This document shows, piece after piece, positions 24,969 through 34,516 of a DNA stretch of 64,000 bases (the stretch's first letter is position 1; every line of letters begins with the position of its first letter). Position numbers and translations under genes: made by a program. The notes beneath the pieces were generated by a model. The model saw nothing but the letters and a program-made list of their open reading frames with translations, was not told the origin of the DNA and did no database searches. Source of the DNA: Brucella pseudogrignonensis (lineage in GTDB: Bacteria; Pseudomonadota; Alphaproteobacteria; Rhizobiales; Rhizobiaceae); assembly GCF_002252525.1 (NCBI RefSeq), contig NZ_NNRM01000052.1:62001-126000 (forward strand), given 5' to 3'.

Positions 24969-26956
24969 AACTCGATCCGGTCACACTTGCCATTCTAGGC
25001 AACAAGCTTGCAGCCATCAGCGAAGAGATGTGTCTTACGCTCCAGCGTACAGGACGCACGCTCTACGTCAAAGAAACAGCCGATTTTGCTTGCGCGCTGG
25101 CAGGGCTCGATGGTCGTTTCTTCGCCTATCCTCGCTCTATTGGCGTTTCAGGATTTGTCGGGCTTGAATGCGGTCCGACTATTGAAGCAGTCGGTAAACT
25201 TGAGCCCGGCGATGTTATTCTAACCAACGACCCGTACCGTTCTGAGGGTCTTGCGACCCATTTGCCTGACCTGCATATGATCGAACCCTATTTCCATGAG
25301 GGCCGCATCGTCGCTTACGGATGGTGCTTCGTACATTGCTCGGATGTCGGCGGACGTGTGCCTTCAAGCATCTCACCGGTCAATACAGAAATCTTTCAGG
25401 AAGGCCTGCGCATTCCACCCGTCAAGCTGATGAAGCGAGGGGAAATGTCGCCGGAAGTGAAGCTGTTTCTCGATGCAAACAGCCGCACACCGGAAGCCAA
25501 TATGGGCGACATTCGCGCCATGCTCGCAGCTCTTGCTGCCGGTCGCCGTCGCTTCGAGCAGGCAATCACGCAGCACGGTGTCGACGCAGTTTCCACCGCA
25601 AGTATCGATCTTGTTTCCTATGCTGCTGAAAAAGCCCGCTCGGTACTGAGTAAAGTCCCAGCCGGGACCTATAAGTTCTCGGATTATCTTGATGACGATG
25701 CAGCAGGAAAACTGCCCGTCCGCATAGCCTTGAAGGTGACGTTCGACGACGGCAGAGTACATCTCGATTTCACTGGCACCGACCCACAAGTGGCGACAGC
25801 GATGAACATTCCATCGCGCGGACGGCCGCACGCATGGCTGACGCTTCGTGTCCTTGCATTGGTCAACACACTTGATTCAACAGTCCCACTCAATGTTGGT
25901 TTGCTTGATCCGGTTCGCATCACCGCGCCCGAAGGAACTTTGGTCAATCCGCAGGAACCTGCTGCAACGGGCGTTCGTCATGCAGCGGCCATTCGCGTCA
26001 ATGACGTACTCAATGGTGCTTTTGGTCAAGCTCTGCCAGCGATCATGCCTGCAGCTTCATCCGGAACCGTTATTCCGGTGGTGATGGCTGAACCCGATGG
26101 CAAGGGTGGCCGCCGCGTGCAGGTGATTGAACCAATGATCGGTGGCACCGGTGCGCGTTCAGGGCAAGATGGTGTTGATGGTCGCGACAGCGGCATCTCA
26201 AACCTCGCAAACAATCCCGTCGAGACGGTTGAAGCAGAACTCGGCATTGAGATTATGCGCTATGCTTTGCGCCCGAATTCAGGTGGCGCAGGTCAATGGC
26301 GTGGCGGTTGCGGCATGGAACTGACTTTCCGCGTGCTGACGGATGATAGCAATGTGCTTGGACGTGGCATGGAGCGTCTGCTGTTTCGCCCATGGGGCGC
26401 CCACGGCGGCAAAGCGGGATTACCCGGTGAGCTGATCGTTAATCGCGGTAAACCCGATGAGCGCAGATTGGGTAAGATAGACGTTTTAATCGTCAATGCA
26501 GGCGACACAGTTACATTTCTAACGCCGGGTGCTGGTGGCTGGGGCAATCCGTATGACCGTGACCCGGCAGCTGTGATGCGGGATGTTCAAGACGGCTTCG
26601 TCTCTGTCGACGCAGCCCTCGCCGACTATGGCGTAGCAATCAAAGACGGAGAACTCGATCCGACAACCACCAGGCAGTGCCGTTTAAACCCATCCAAAGG
26701 CAAGTCAACAGATAGCCAAGGACCTGAGCGTCGACGGTGGGATGAAGTCTTTGAACCAGCTCTGATGGACCAACTTAACCAAGCATTGGTTGCATTACCT
26801 GCAACCGTACGGCAGCGGCGTCGCAAAGACATCTTCGATTTCGTTCTAAGTAAATTGCCGGATGAATTTCCCCGTATTGATGCAACAGCAGTCGCCACAT
26901 CAACAGCACATGCGGCTCTCGCATCGGCTGTAGAAAACCTGCTCGAAAACACCTGA
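24965..26956 (+). CDS. Hydantoinase/oxoprolinase subunit B (HyuB family)
   Basis: A 663-residue partner of HyuA. The family start DPVTLAILGNKLAAISEEMCLTLQRT is clear, followed by GDVILTNDPYRSEGLATHLPD, the metal-associated DPY-H region, and CGMELTFRV plus FLTPGAGGWGNP near the end of the core. About 100 extra C-terminal residues (from about 560) are less conserved and rich in charged residues. It is translationally coupled to subunit A (ATGA overlap) and followed 22 bp later by the binding-protein gene. Together they should hydrolyse a hydantoin-like or oxoproline-like ring at the cost of ATP. Confidence 0.92.
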   Translation: MKLDPVTLAILGNKLAAISEEMCLTLQRTGRTLYVKETADFACALAGLDGRFFAYPRSIGVSGFVGLECGPTIEAVGKLEPGDVILTNDPYRSEGLATHLPDLHMIEPYFHEGRIVAYGWCFVHCSDVGGRVPSSISPVNTEIFQEGLRIPPVKLMKRGEMSPEVKLFLDANSRTPEANMGDIRAMLAALAAGRRRFEQAITQHGVDAVSTASIDLVSYAAEKARSVLSKVPAGTYKFSDYLDDDAAGKLPVRIALKVTFDDGRVHLDFTGTDPQVATAMNIPSRGRPHAWLTLRVLALVNTLDSTVPLNVGLLDPVRITAPEGTLVNPQEPAATGVRHAAAIRVNDVLNGAFGQALPAIMPAASSGTVIPVVMAEPDGKGGRRVQVIEPMIGGTGARSGQDGVDGRDSGISNLANNPVETVEAELGIEIMRYALRPNSGGAGQWRGGCGMELTFRVLTDDSNVLGRGMERLLFRPWGAHGGKAGLPGELIVNRGKPDERRLGKIDVLIVNAGDTVTFLTPGAGGWGNPYDRDPAAVMRDVQDGFVSVDAALADYGVAIKDGELDPTTTRQCRLNPSKGKSTDSQGPERRRWDEVFEPALMDQLNQALVALPATVRQRRRKDIFDFVLSKLPDEFPRIDATAVATSTAHAALASAVENLLENT

Positions 26957-26978
26957 CCCTTTTGATCGGAGAACCGAA

Positions 26979-28031
26979 ATGCCTATTTTGACAAGACGCA
27001 ACTTCCTCGGCTCCGGTGCCCTGCTTGGACTGGGGTTCGCGGCTGGTAATCTGCCCCGCTTTGCTCAAGCACAGAGTGCAAAAGAAATTACCGTCACTGC
27101 ATTTGGAGGTGTGTGGGAAGAAGCGGTTCGCACCTGCTTCGTCACACCATTTGAAGCCAAGTCAGGAGCCAAAGCGAGCGTTGCCCTCGGCGGCCCACCA
27201 CAATGGCTGGCACAGATAGAAGCAGCCCCTCAGAAGCCACCACTTGACGTGCTCATCATGACACCGGATCTCGCCTTAACTGCCGCGAAAGCCGGGCTCG
27301 TTGATGAATTTACACACGAAAAACTACCGAACCTTGCAAAAACCCCACAAGAATTAACGGATTCCGTCGAAGGCAAAGGCACACTGTTCGATTATGGTGT
27401 AGCCGGCATTACCTACAATAAGGATCGGGTGAAAAACCCACCAAAATCATTTGCCGAATTTGTAGACCGTGTTGCCAGTGGAGAGTTCGTCGCCTCGATC
27501 CCATCGATTAGCTACGCGGTGACCCCTATCATGCTCATCTGGGCGATGGCGAAAGCGCTCGGCGGCGGCGCTGACAATGTTGACCCATTTTTCAAGGCTG
27601 TTGAGAAGATGAAGGATAATCTCATCTACTGGGCTAGCCCCAACGACTTTTTCAATCATCTGTCCTCGGGTGAAGCTGATATCGGTATCTATTTCGATGG
27701 TCGCACCTGGAACCATTATGATGCGGGTGCAACCTGGATCGACTTCATCAACCCTGAAGAAGGCGGTTCGCTCAACGGACTTGCTGTGCAAAAGCCAAAA
27801 AATGCCAATCCGCTCGCTTGGGACTACATTAACGAAGTGCTTGATGCAGCCAACCAGACTAAGTTTGCTGATATCATGAATTACGGCGTTACCAATGTGG
27901 ACGTGGTCTACAGTGAGAAGCTGAAGCCGCGCATTACACCATGGCAGAAAACCGCTTTCCCACCCTATGAACAGATTGCACAGGTTCGCAATGAATGGGT
28001 TGATCGCTGGAACCGGGAAATCGGCCAGTAA
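26979..28031 (+). CDS. Pot-type ABC transporter substrate-binding protein (Tat-exported)
   Basis: A 350-residue solute-binding protein of the PotD/family-1-8 class. The N-terminus has a twin-arginine motif (TRRNFLG, residues 5-11) before a hydrophobic segment ending in AQAQS, so export is likely via Tat. The mature part begins KEITVTAFGGVWEEAVR, a typical polyamine/opine-type binding protein start, and contains FDYGVAGITYNKDRVKNPPKSFAEF. It supplies the two permeases that follow. The gene is preceded by GGAGAACC and stands between hyuB and the permeases. Confidence 0.9.
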   Translation: MPILTRRNFLGSGALLGLGFAAGNLPRFAQAQSAKEITVTAFGGVWEEAVRTCFVTPFEAKSGAKASVALGGPPQWLAQIEAAPQKPPLDVLIMTPDLALTAAKAGLVDEFTHEKLPNLAKTPQELTDSVEGKGTLFDYGVAGITYNKDRVKNPPKSFAEFVDRVASGEFVASIPSISYAVTPIMLIWAMAKALGGGADNVDPFFKAVEKMKDNLIYWASPNDFFNHLSSGEADIGIYFDGRTWNHYDAGATWIDFINPEEGGSLNGLAVQKPKNANPLAWDYINEVLDAANQTKFADIMNYGVTNVDVVYSEKLKPRITPWQKTAFPPYEQIAQVRNEWVDRWNREIGQ

Positions 28032-28063
28032 GACAGTGCTTTGGCACTTCTTGGAGTGGAAAT

Positions 28064-28924
28064 ATGAGCCAGACGGAAACATCAGACACAATTTCAGCAA
28101 AGGGGCTGGCCCTGCCGGGTTGGCTACTTGCCCTGCCCGCTTTGGCCTTTCTGCTGGCATTCTTCGTACTTCCACTTTTTGACAACAGCATCCGCAGTTT
28201 TGTCGATGCTGAAGGTGATCTGACGGTCACTCGCTACCTCACGCTGCTCAGCGACCCGTTCTACTTGCGCATTATTGGTGAAACGCTTCTGCTTTCCGGT
28301 GGCGTGACACTGATATGCGTGGTGATTGGATATCCTGTCGCTTATTTTCTGGTGCGCAAGGCTGGCCGGTGGGCAAGCCTGATCGTTTTTTTGCTAATCG
28401 CACCACTCCTGACATCCATCATTATGCGTACCTTCGGTTGGCAGGTTCTGTTTGCGAGACGCGGCCTCATCAACAATCTGCTGGTGGACCAGCTTGGTAT
28501 TCTTTCAGTGCCTTTGCGTTTTACCAATTCACCTGAAATTACCATCGCTGCGCTAGTGCATGTTTTGGTTCCATTCATGGTGCTGTCTATCAGCACGGTT
28601 CTGCAAGGGATTGATCGTCGCCTTGAAGAATCTGCAAAAATTCTGGGCGCAAGCCGCCTCCGAACATTCTGGGAAGTGACACTACCACTTTCACTCGACG
28701 GCATCGGTACCGGAGCAATTCTGGTATTCATGATCGCTAATGGTAGCTTCGTGACACTCGTAATGCTGGGTGGTGGTTTGCAGACCTTACCATTGATGAT
28801 CTATCAGCAATTCAACACCACGCGCGATTTCGGCATGGCAAGTGCGATGAGCACAATCCTTCTGATAATCGCAGTCGCGTGTCTCTTCCTGCAACTTCGC
28901 CTCGTGCGACAGCGGGGAGCGTGA
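28064..28924 (+). CDS. Pot-type ABC transporter permease 1 (PotB-like)
   Basis: A 286-residue inner-membrane permease with six predicted helices. The first is LALPGWLLALPALAFLLAFFVL in part, and the conserved EAA loop reads LEESAKILGASRLRTFWEVTLPLSLDGIGTGA. It is of the PotB family and pairs with the PotC-like protein encoded 1 bp downstream. A small hairpin AGTGC-TTTG-GCACT (28035-28048) lies between the binding-protein gene and this one. The ribosome site is TTGGAG. Confidence 0.91.
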   Translation: MSQTETSDTISAKGLALPGWLLALPALAFLLAFFVLPLFDNSIRSFVDAEGDLTVTRYLTLLSDPFYLRIIGETLLLSGGVTLICVVIGYPVAYFLVRKAGRWASLIVFLLIAPLLTSIIMRTFGWQVLFARRGLINNLLVDQLGILSVPLRFTNSPEITIAALVHVLVPFMVLSISTVLQGIDRRLEESAKILGASRLRTFWEVTLPLSLDGIGTGAILVFMIANGSFVTLVMLGGGLQTLPLMIYQQFNTTRDFGMASAMSTILLIIAVACLFLQLRLVRQRGA

Positions 28925-28925
28925 A

Positions 28926-29735
28926 ATGATGAAGCCATTTGACAAAGACTGGACCGGTTTAGCGCTAACCATTTTCGTTGTGGTCTTCTTCATTTTTATG
29001 CTGGCACCAATTCTGGTGGTCGTCGTGGTCTCCTTCACCTCAGCCGGTTATGTCGCTTTTCCAATCCCCGGTTGGTCCCTAAAATGGTTTGCGAACATTT
29101 TCGCTTATCAGCCTTTTGTCGATGCGATGATCGTGAGCCTAAAGATCGGTCTGGGTGCAACCATTCTCTCCAGTCTCATCGGGATTCCAGCTTGCCTGTA
29201 TCTTGCGCGTTCTCGTGCTGGATGGGCGAGCGCGATCATGACCTTTCTGCTATCGCCGTTGTCTATGCCCATGATCGTGATCGGTTTTGCATCGCTTTTC
29301 TTCATGAGTTGGCTTGGGCTCGGCATTTCTTTCACCGCGCTGCTCATTACCCACACCGTGGTCTGTCTGCCTTACGTTGTGCGAACGGTTGCGGGTGTTT
29401 ATGGCAACTTACCGCGTCGTTATGAAGAAGCTGCAGCCATCCTCGGTGCCAATCCCTTACAGGTTTTCTGGCACGTCACGCTGCCACTAATCCGTCCAGG
29501 CGTTATGGCTGGATCGCTATTTTCCTTCCTCACATCTTTCGACAATCTGCCGGTCAGCTATTTCTTCGCCAGCGCCAAAACCAACACATTACCTGTCGTT
29601 ATGCTGAGCTATCTCGAACATCAATTTGACCCGACAATCGCGGCATTAAGTTCGTTGCAACTGCTTATGGCAATCATCACGCTAGTCATTGTCGACCGCA
29701 TTTATGGCATTCGCAAAATGACGGTGGCAGCATGA
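28926..29735 (+). CDS. Pot-type ABC transporter permease 2 (PotC-like)
   Basis: A 269-residue permease of the PotC family. It has the family start LTIFVVVFFIFMLAPILVVVVVSF in its first helix, the periplasmic loop motif FPIPGWSLKWFANIF and the EAA loop RYEEAAAILGANPLQVFWHVTLPLIRPGV. It completes the importer together with the genes at 21800, 26979 and 28064. Its stop overlaps the start of the glyoxalase-like gene (ATGA). Confidence 0.91.
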   Translation: MMKPFDKDWTGLALTIFVVVFFIFMLAPILVVVVVSFTSAGYVAFPIPGWSLKWFANIFAYQPFVDAMIVSLKIGLGATILSSLIGIPACLYLARSRAGWASAIMTFLLSPLSMPMIVIGFASLFFMSWLGLGISFTALLITHTVVCLPYVVRTVAGVYGNLPRRYEEAAAILGANPLQVFWHVTLPLIRPGVMAGSLFSFLTSFDNLPVSYFFASAKTNTLPVVMLSYLEHQFDPTIAALSSLQLLMAIITLVIVDRIYGIRKMTVAA

Positions 29736-30388
29736 GCTTCAATCTCCCCATCGACCACGTTATCATTCTGGCAAGTGATCTCGCTCAAGCTGGAAAAGCT
29801 TTCGAGAATATCGGGTTCTCCGTAACGCCAATCGCAAAGCATAGTGCTGTCATGGGCACCGCAAATCGCTGTGTTATGCTGGATGGTTCCTATATTGAAA
29901 TCCTCGCAATAGTGGAGCCAACAGAAGCCAATGCCAGGTGGCGCAGGCTTCTCGATAAGGGATCAGGTTTGGGCGGCGTTGCTCTGCGGAGCAAAGACAT
30001 TGATAACGACGCTCAAACCTTTGAACAGAATTCGATCGGAATGGAAACAGTTCGGCACTTTTCGCGGCAAACAGATATTGGAGAGTTACGGTTTTCGATA
30101 AGTCGCTTCAAAGATAGTGTCACGCCCTCCTATCAATGCTTACTCTGTCAGCATCACACCCCCGAGCTGCTTTGGTTATCCGACGCTTTAAAACACTCAA
30201 ATGGAGCGCGACGTCTGCTATCGGTTTCCACACCAAACGCATCCGAACTTGGTGCGCTATCGAGTACCAACTCTTCGGACACAATTGTCTCAACAGGGCA
30301 GGATCGCCTGACCCTTACGGGAAACAGTGATGCTCTTTTTGATTTGCGCGCGAGTTGTGGATTGGAAATAGCGATGGTACGCGCATGA
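29732..30388 (+). CDS. Glyoxalase-like (VOC superfamily) protein
   Basis: A 218-residue protein that opens with a VOC-type half-module: IDHVIILASDLAQAGKAFENIGFSV, then NRCVMLDGSYIEILAIVEP, with the His and Glu that normally bind metal (His9, Glu at YIEIL). The second half is less regular (HHTPELLWLSDALKHSNGARRL). This matches the Glyoxalase-like PF13468 type. VOC proteins act as dioxygenases, isomerases, epimerases or lyases. Between a transporter and a FAD oxidoreductase, an epimerase or ring-handling role is possible but unproven. It overlaps both neighbours by 4 bp. Confidence 0.72.
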   Translation: MSFNLPIDHVIILASDLAQAGKAFENIGFSVTPIAKHSAVMGTANRCVMLDGSYIEILAIVEPTEANARWRRLLDKGSGLGGVALRSKDIDNDAQTFEQNSIGMETVRHFSRQTDIGELRFSISRFKDSVTPSYQCLLCQHHTPELLWLSDALKHSNGARRLLSVSTPNASELGALSSTNSSDTIVSTGQDRLTLTGNSDALFDLRASCGLEIAMVRA

Positions 30389-31674
30389 AATCCTGGCCAT
30401 CAGATAAGCCGTCACCACTATGGATGACACTTTCACGCGAGACATTTGAGAGCAACCCACTTGAAGGGGCGGCTCACACCGAGATCGCTATCATCGGCGG
30501 CGGAATTGCTGGTCTGGCCGCAGCTATCGAGCTTGCGAGACGCGGTCGAAAGGTCACGGTGCTCGAAGCTGCCAAAGTGGGTCATGGTGCTTCTGGTCGC
30601 GCCAATGGACAGGTTATCTCAGCGCTAACACGCCACGGTCCAAACGCGTTGCGGAATATTTGGCCGGGAGAACAAGCCGAAAAATTTATCGAGCTCGTAA
30701 AAGGTGCGGCCGACAAACTTTATGCCTTGGCCGACCGTTACAGCATTGATTGCGATTTAAGCCGTGCTGGATGGCTGCAACCAGCGCACAGTCCTGGCCG
30801 TTTCAAACGCGTTTCAGCGCTCGCAGCACAATGGGCAGAAGTAGGCGCACCAACTGGAACTATTTCTCATGATGAGATGACTGAACGGCTAGGCACCAAA
30901 GCCTATGATGGGGGTTGGGAACATCGTGGCGGCGGTCACATCAACCCATATGCATTTACAGTTGGGCTTGCGCGTGGTGCAGCTTCAGAAGGTGTTGCAA
31001 TATACGAGCAAAGCCCAGCACTTAATCTGAAGCGAACGCATACAGGCTGGCAGATCAAGACTCCAAACGGCGAAATTCACGCTGAAAAAGTCGTGCTCGC
31101 AACCGCAGCACACACTGGTAATCTCTGGCCAGAGCTTCAGCGTTCCATTGTCCCCGTTACCTCTTACCAAGTAGCTACTGAGCCTCTAGGTGACTTGGCT
31201 CATACAATCCTGCCGGGCAATGAAGCATCGTCGGACACCCGCTTTGACCTCCGTTACTTCCGTAAGGATCGTGAGGGACGACTGGTTTCTGGCGGCGCGC
31301 TTGCCATTCAGGCCGGTGCAGCATATCGGCTGCCCAAGATGGTCGACCGTCGTTTGCACGAACTTTTCCCTTGCCTGCCGCGCAACACAGTGAAAGCCTT
31401 CTGGGGTGGCCGTATCGCCATGACGGTTGATCGTTTACCGCATCTACACAGACGCGAAGACGGTCTTTACAGCTGGATTGGCTGTAACGGTCGCGGACTG
31501 GCACTTGCTTGTGCCATGGCGGATGTAATCGCAGACGCGGTGTGTGGTGTCGCTGACAATCAACTTGCCCTACGCCCGACACCAATCCCACAAGTAGCAT
31601 TTCACCCAATTGTTAGCCGAACGGCGCGCTTCATTCTGCCCTATCTGCGATGGCAGGACAGTCGTGAAGTCTGA
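30385..31674 (+). CDS. FAD-dependent amino acid oxidase-like oxidoreductase (DAO family)
   Basis: 429 residues from ATG at 30385, which overlaps the preceding stop. A TTG 30 bases upstream is unlikely. The dinucleotide-binding motif EIAIIGGGIAGLAAAIELARRG lies at about residues 33-54, followed by the acidic VTVLEA. The C-terminal DAO pattern is WGGRIAMTVDRLPHLHRR and SWIGCNGRGLALACAMAD. The family oxidises secondary or primary amines of amino acids such as glycine, sarcosine, D-amino acids and gamma-glutamyl-putrescine. With hydantoinase subunits upstream, an N-alkyl or D-amino acid product is a reasonable guess. Confidence 0.87.
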   Translation: MKSWPSDKPSPLWMTLSRETFESNPLEGAAHTEIAIIGGGIAGLAAAIELARRGRKVTVLEAAKVGHGASGRANGQVISALTRHGPNALRNIWPGEQAEKFIELVKGAADKLYALADRYSIDCDLSRAGWLQPAHSPGRFKRVSALAAQWAEVGAPTGTISHDEMTERLGTKAYDGGWEHRGGGHINPYAFTVGLARGAASEGVAIYEQSPALNLKRTHTGWQIKTPNGEIHAEKVVLATAAHTGNLWPELQRSIVPVTSYQVATEPLGDLAHTILPGNEASSDTRFDLRYFRKDREGRLVSGGALAIQAGAAYRLPKMVDRRLHELFPCLPRNTVKAFWGGRIAMTVDRLPHLHRREDGLYSWIGCNGRGLALACAMADVIADAVCGVADNQLALRPTPIPQVAFHPIVSRTARFILPYLRWQDSREV

Positions 31675-31694
31675 TCGTAACTAAAGGAAAGTCG

Positions 31695-33215
31695 ATGCCC
31701 CGTGCTGCCGTTATACAACTCTTTCACGAAGCCAATGCATTCACACCTGTCAAAGCAAACTATGACGGCTTCCTATCAGCGCAATATTTTCAGGGCGAAG
31801 ATGTAAGGCGTGAATTCGGCTCGACCAGCAATTGGCTCGGCGGAGTAACTGAAGCGCTTGATGAAGCCGGTTACGAGATTGCTTATGGCGTATGTACAGG
31901 GTGCCTGCCCGGCGGAACGCTTGAAGCAGAAAGTTACCATCGGATCGTGGCTGAAATCATTCGGTCGCTGGAACATATTGCCGCCAATGGTCCGATCGAT
32001 GTTGTAGCACTGTTGCTGCATGGGGCTTTGGTCGTTGAAGGTCTAGCCACACCTGAAACTGATCTTGCACGCAAAGTACGTAAAATCGTCGGGCCTGATG
32101 TCCGCATAGCGGTTCCGCTCGATTTTCATGCCAATGTCGAGCCAATGTTGCCACAGGTTGTTGACGTCGTTATCGGCGGCAAGCTCTATCCGCACGCCGA
32201 CACACATGCGCGCGGAAAAAAATTGATGCAGTTGACACTTGATCCCACCGCCTGGCGCACGCGACGCTTCCGTTTACCAGTAGCGGCCCCCATGAGCGCT
32301 CAAACCAGCGACGCGGAGCCCTTCAAAAGCCTCGTTGCGCTTTCCAACGAAATCGAGCTTCGAGACGGGCTGGCCGATGTCGTCGTGATGGGAGGTTTCC
32401 CTTATGTGGATTCCGATGATGTTGGAAGCTCGGTTCTCGTCACAGGCAACAACGAAGAAGCTATGAAAAAGGCCTATCGCGACATGGCCGAAGTCATATG
32501 GCAACAGCGAGAAGCAATCACTCGCCCGGCACCTTCATTTGAAGAAGCAGCAGCAGAGATCTATGCGTGTGCAGTCAAAGGCCGCGTCGTCATTGGCGAC
32601 GCAGGCGATAATCCTGGGTCGGGTGGGGTAGCTAATGTCGCCGATGTTTTCGCCAGTCTAGCAGCGCAGGATCTGCCCTTTGCTGCAGGTTTCATGGTTG
32701 ATGGCAAGGCGGTTCTGGATGCTCAGATGATTGGCGAAGGCAATCGCGGCAGGGTTGCCATGGGGCGTTTGCAGAACGGCGAACCATTTATCGTGGATGC
32801 ATTTGTGGAGCGCGTTACCGAGGTTCGCTACCGCAATGAAGGCGCAAATCTGCATGGTGAACTGCTGGAAGGCGGTTTAGGAGCAGTCCTTCGTATTCGC
32901 GATGGCGGCCATATCGTAATCGTTACAGAACGCATTCAGGCATATGATACCCAGGCTTTCCGTAGTATGAGCATCAATCTCGAAAGCAAGGCGATTATTC
33001 ACGTCAAATCGAGCAACCATTTCCGCACATCCTTTACTCCACTGGCTGAGCAAGGTGTATTTGTGGTCGATAGTGGCGGCTTTGCTTCGACAGATGCCAC
33101 CAAGTTTCCTTTCACCAAACGGGCGACCCGCATTCTTCCACTCACCCCACTCGATAAAAACGAATGGGATAGTCAGGTTACAGAAGAATGCGAGATAGCA
33201 TTTCGAAAGCTATGA
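31695..33215 (+). CDS. M81-family metallopeptidase (MlrC/DUF1485), second copy
   Basis: A 506-residue paralogue of the gene at 13198. Metal motifs are FHEANAFTP (His11, Glu12), LDFHAN and LYPHAD, with GDAGDNPGSGGVANV in the middle. The first DLHGAM motif of the other copy reads LLLHGAL here, so one acidic residue is replaced by Leu. Whether that residue is a ligand I cannot say. It is cytoplasmic and closes the Pot-type operon. Its stop overlaps by 6 bp the stop of the convergent amidohydrolase gene. The pairing of an M81 enzyme with an importer recurs in the window. Confidence 0.87.
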   Translation: MPRAAVIQLFHEANAFTPVKANYDGFLSAQYFQGEDVRREFGSTSNWLGGVTEALDEAGYEIAYGVCTGCLPGGTLEAESYHRIVAEIIRSLEHIAANGPIDVVALLLHGALVVEGLATPETDLARKVRKIVGPDVRIAVPLDFHANVEPMLPQVVDVVIGGKLYPHADTHARGKKLMQLTLDPTAWRTRRFRLPVAAPMSAQTSDAEPFKSLVALSNEIELRDGLADVVVMGGFPYVDSDDVGSSVLVTGNNEEAMKKAYRDMAEVIWQQREAITRPAPSFEEAAAEIYACAVKGRVVIGDAGDNPGSGGVANVADVFASLAAQDLPFAAGFMVDGKAVLDAQMIGEGNRGRVAMGRLQNGEPFIVDAFVERVTEVRYRNEGANLHGELLEGGLGAVLRIRDGGHIVIVTERIQAYDTQAFRSMSINLESKAIIHVKSSNHFRTSFTPLAEQGVFVVDSGGFASTDATKFPFTKRATRILPLTPLDKNEWDSQVTEECEIAFRKL

Positions 33216-34433
33216 AAGGTAGCTTTTGACGACTGCGCCACCTTGGATGACGAGCTGCAGATGATCGGCAAAACTCTCCAGAACCCCCTTATCAAGCGGA
33301 TTGGCTGAGAGAATATTGAGGTCGGCGCGGTAATTTTCCTTAACGTGTCCGATTTCATGTTCGAGGCGCACGAGTTCTGCTGCAGTGCTTGTTGCAGCCC
33401 GCAACAGATCGAGCGGCGGGACTACGTCAGCACGCAATTCAAACTCGTGCAGCTGTCGAGAATGCATCGGGCCGATGAGATCTGTACCATAAGCCATGGG
33501 CACGCCCGCGCGGTAAGCAAGTTCGACTGCATGAAGCCCAGAATCGAGCACCAGCTTGATCTTGTCCATTCGGTCTTTTGGAAAGCCACTCTCCGCACCC
33601 ACTTCGGCAAGCGCACGAAAGCAGGAAAGCGTCGGTGTCAGATAACTTCCGGCTCCTTTCATAAGTGCGACCGTCTCTTCGTCCAAAAGATTGCCATGCT
33701 CAATTGAGCGGACGCCATTGCGCACAGCACGCGCAACAGAACGAGCGGTATAGGTATGCGACACCACGTAGAGATTGGCCATGTTGGCCTCATCGACAAT
33801 GGCCGCAATCTCTTCTTCTGAAAACTGATCTGATGTGATGCGGTCAGTTGGCGAAGATATGCCTCCATTTGCCATGATTTTGATATGGTGGGCGCCGCGT
33901 CTAATTTCATCTCGCGCGGCTCGGCGAACGTCATCAACTCCATCGCAACGTCGACCAAGGCTCACTTGAGCATAGGTTTCATCGGACCGATCTACACCCA
34001 CGGATCGATGGTCGCCATGACCACCACTCGCGGAAAGCGCCTTACCACCATAAAGAAGCCTTGGCCCTGAAATCAGTCTTTCTTCAACAGATTGCGCAAG
34101 ACCAAATTCTGCCCCCCCGACATCCCGTACAGTCGTAAAACCACGCGAAAGCATTCCATCAAGCACCTTCGCTGCACGCGCAGCCACATACATTGGAGAC
34201 TGACGAGGCAGTTCACCCAGATTGGCAGTGTAGGCTGTAACATGAACATGGGCATCAATGAGACCCGGAATAACGTAAGAGCCTTTGAGATCGATCCGGT
34301 TGGCATCTGAATGCGAAGGTTTGGCTTCGCTAAGTTCGCGAATAAAACCGTTTTCCAGAACGAGGTTCTGGTCGGCGAGAATAATACCGTTTTCAACGTC
34401 AACGACATTAGCATTTTCGAGAATTGTAATCAC
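33210..34433 (-). CDS. Amidohydrolase (metal-dependent, Xaa-Pro dipeptidase-like group)
   Basis: A 407-residue TIM-barrel amidohydrolase starting with GTG at 34433. The N-terminal beta cap (ENGFIRELSEAK) is followed by VIPGLIDAHVHVTAY, with the His-x-His metal pair. GHGDHRSVGVD and HIKIMANGGISSPTD (carboxylated-Lys region) follow, then SHTY, SIEHGNLLDEE (His) and MAYGTDLIG (Asp). These are full ligands for a binuclear site. This subgroup includes imidazolonepropionase-like and prolidase-like enzymes. It is convergent with the Pot-type operon and upstream of a terminator, so it is likely transcribed alone. The substrate is unknown. Confidence 0.85.
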   Translation of the reverse strand: MITILENANVVDVENGIILADQNLVLENGFIRELSEAKPSHSDANRIDLKGSYVIPGLIDAHVHVTAYTANLGELPRQSPMYVAARAAKVLDGMLSRGFTTVRDVGGAEFGLAQSVEERLISGPRLLYGGKALSASGGHGDHRSVGVDRSDETYAQVSLGRRCDGVDDVRRAARDEIRRGAHHIKIMANGGISSPTDRITSDQFSEEEIAAIVDEANMANLYVVSHTYTARSVARAVRNGVRSIEHGNLLDEETVALMKGAGSYLTPTLSCFRALAEVGAESGFPKDRMDKIKLVLDSGLHAVELAYRAGVPMAYGTDLIGPMHSRQLHEFELRADVVPPLDLLRAATSTAAELVRLEHEIGHVKENYRADLNILSANPLDKGVLESFADHLQLVIQGGAVVKSYLS

Positions 34434-34469
34434 TGCATTGTGTTCCTGAGGTGAAACTTGGAAACGGTA

Positions 34470-34498
34470 AAAGCCGGACTACATATGTGCCCGGCTTT
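34470..34498 (-). terminator. Rho-independent terminator after the 34.5-kb binding-protein gene
   Basis: The stem AAAGCCGG / CCGGCTTT, with an internal ACATATGT palindrome in the loop, lies just past the stop at 34517. On the minus strand the stem ends in a TTTT run. It separates the orphan binding-protein gene from the amidohydrolase gene. Confidence 0.85.
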
Positions 34499-34516
34499 CT
34501 GGTTTCTTAATCCGAC

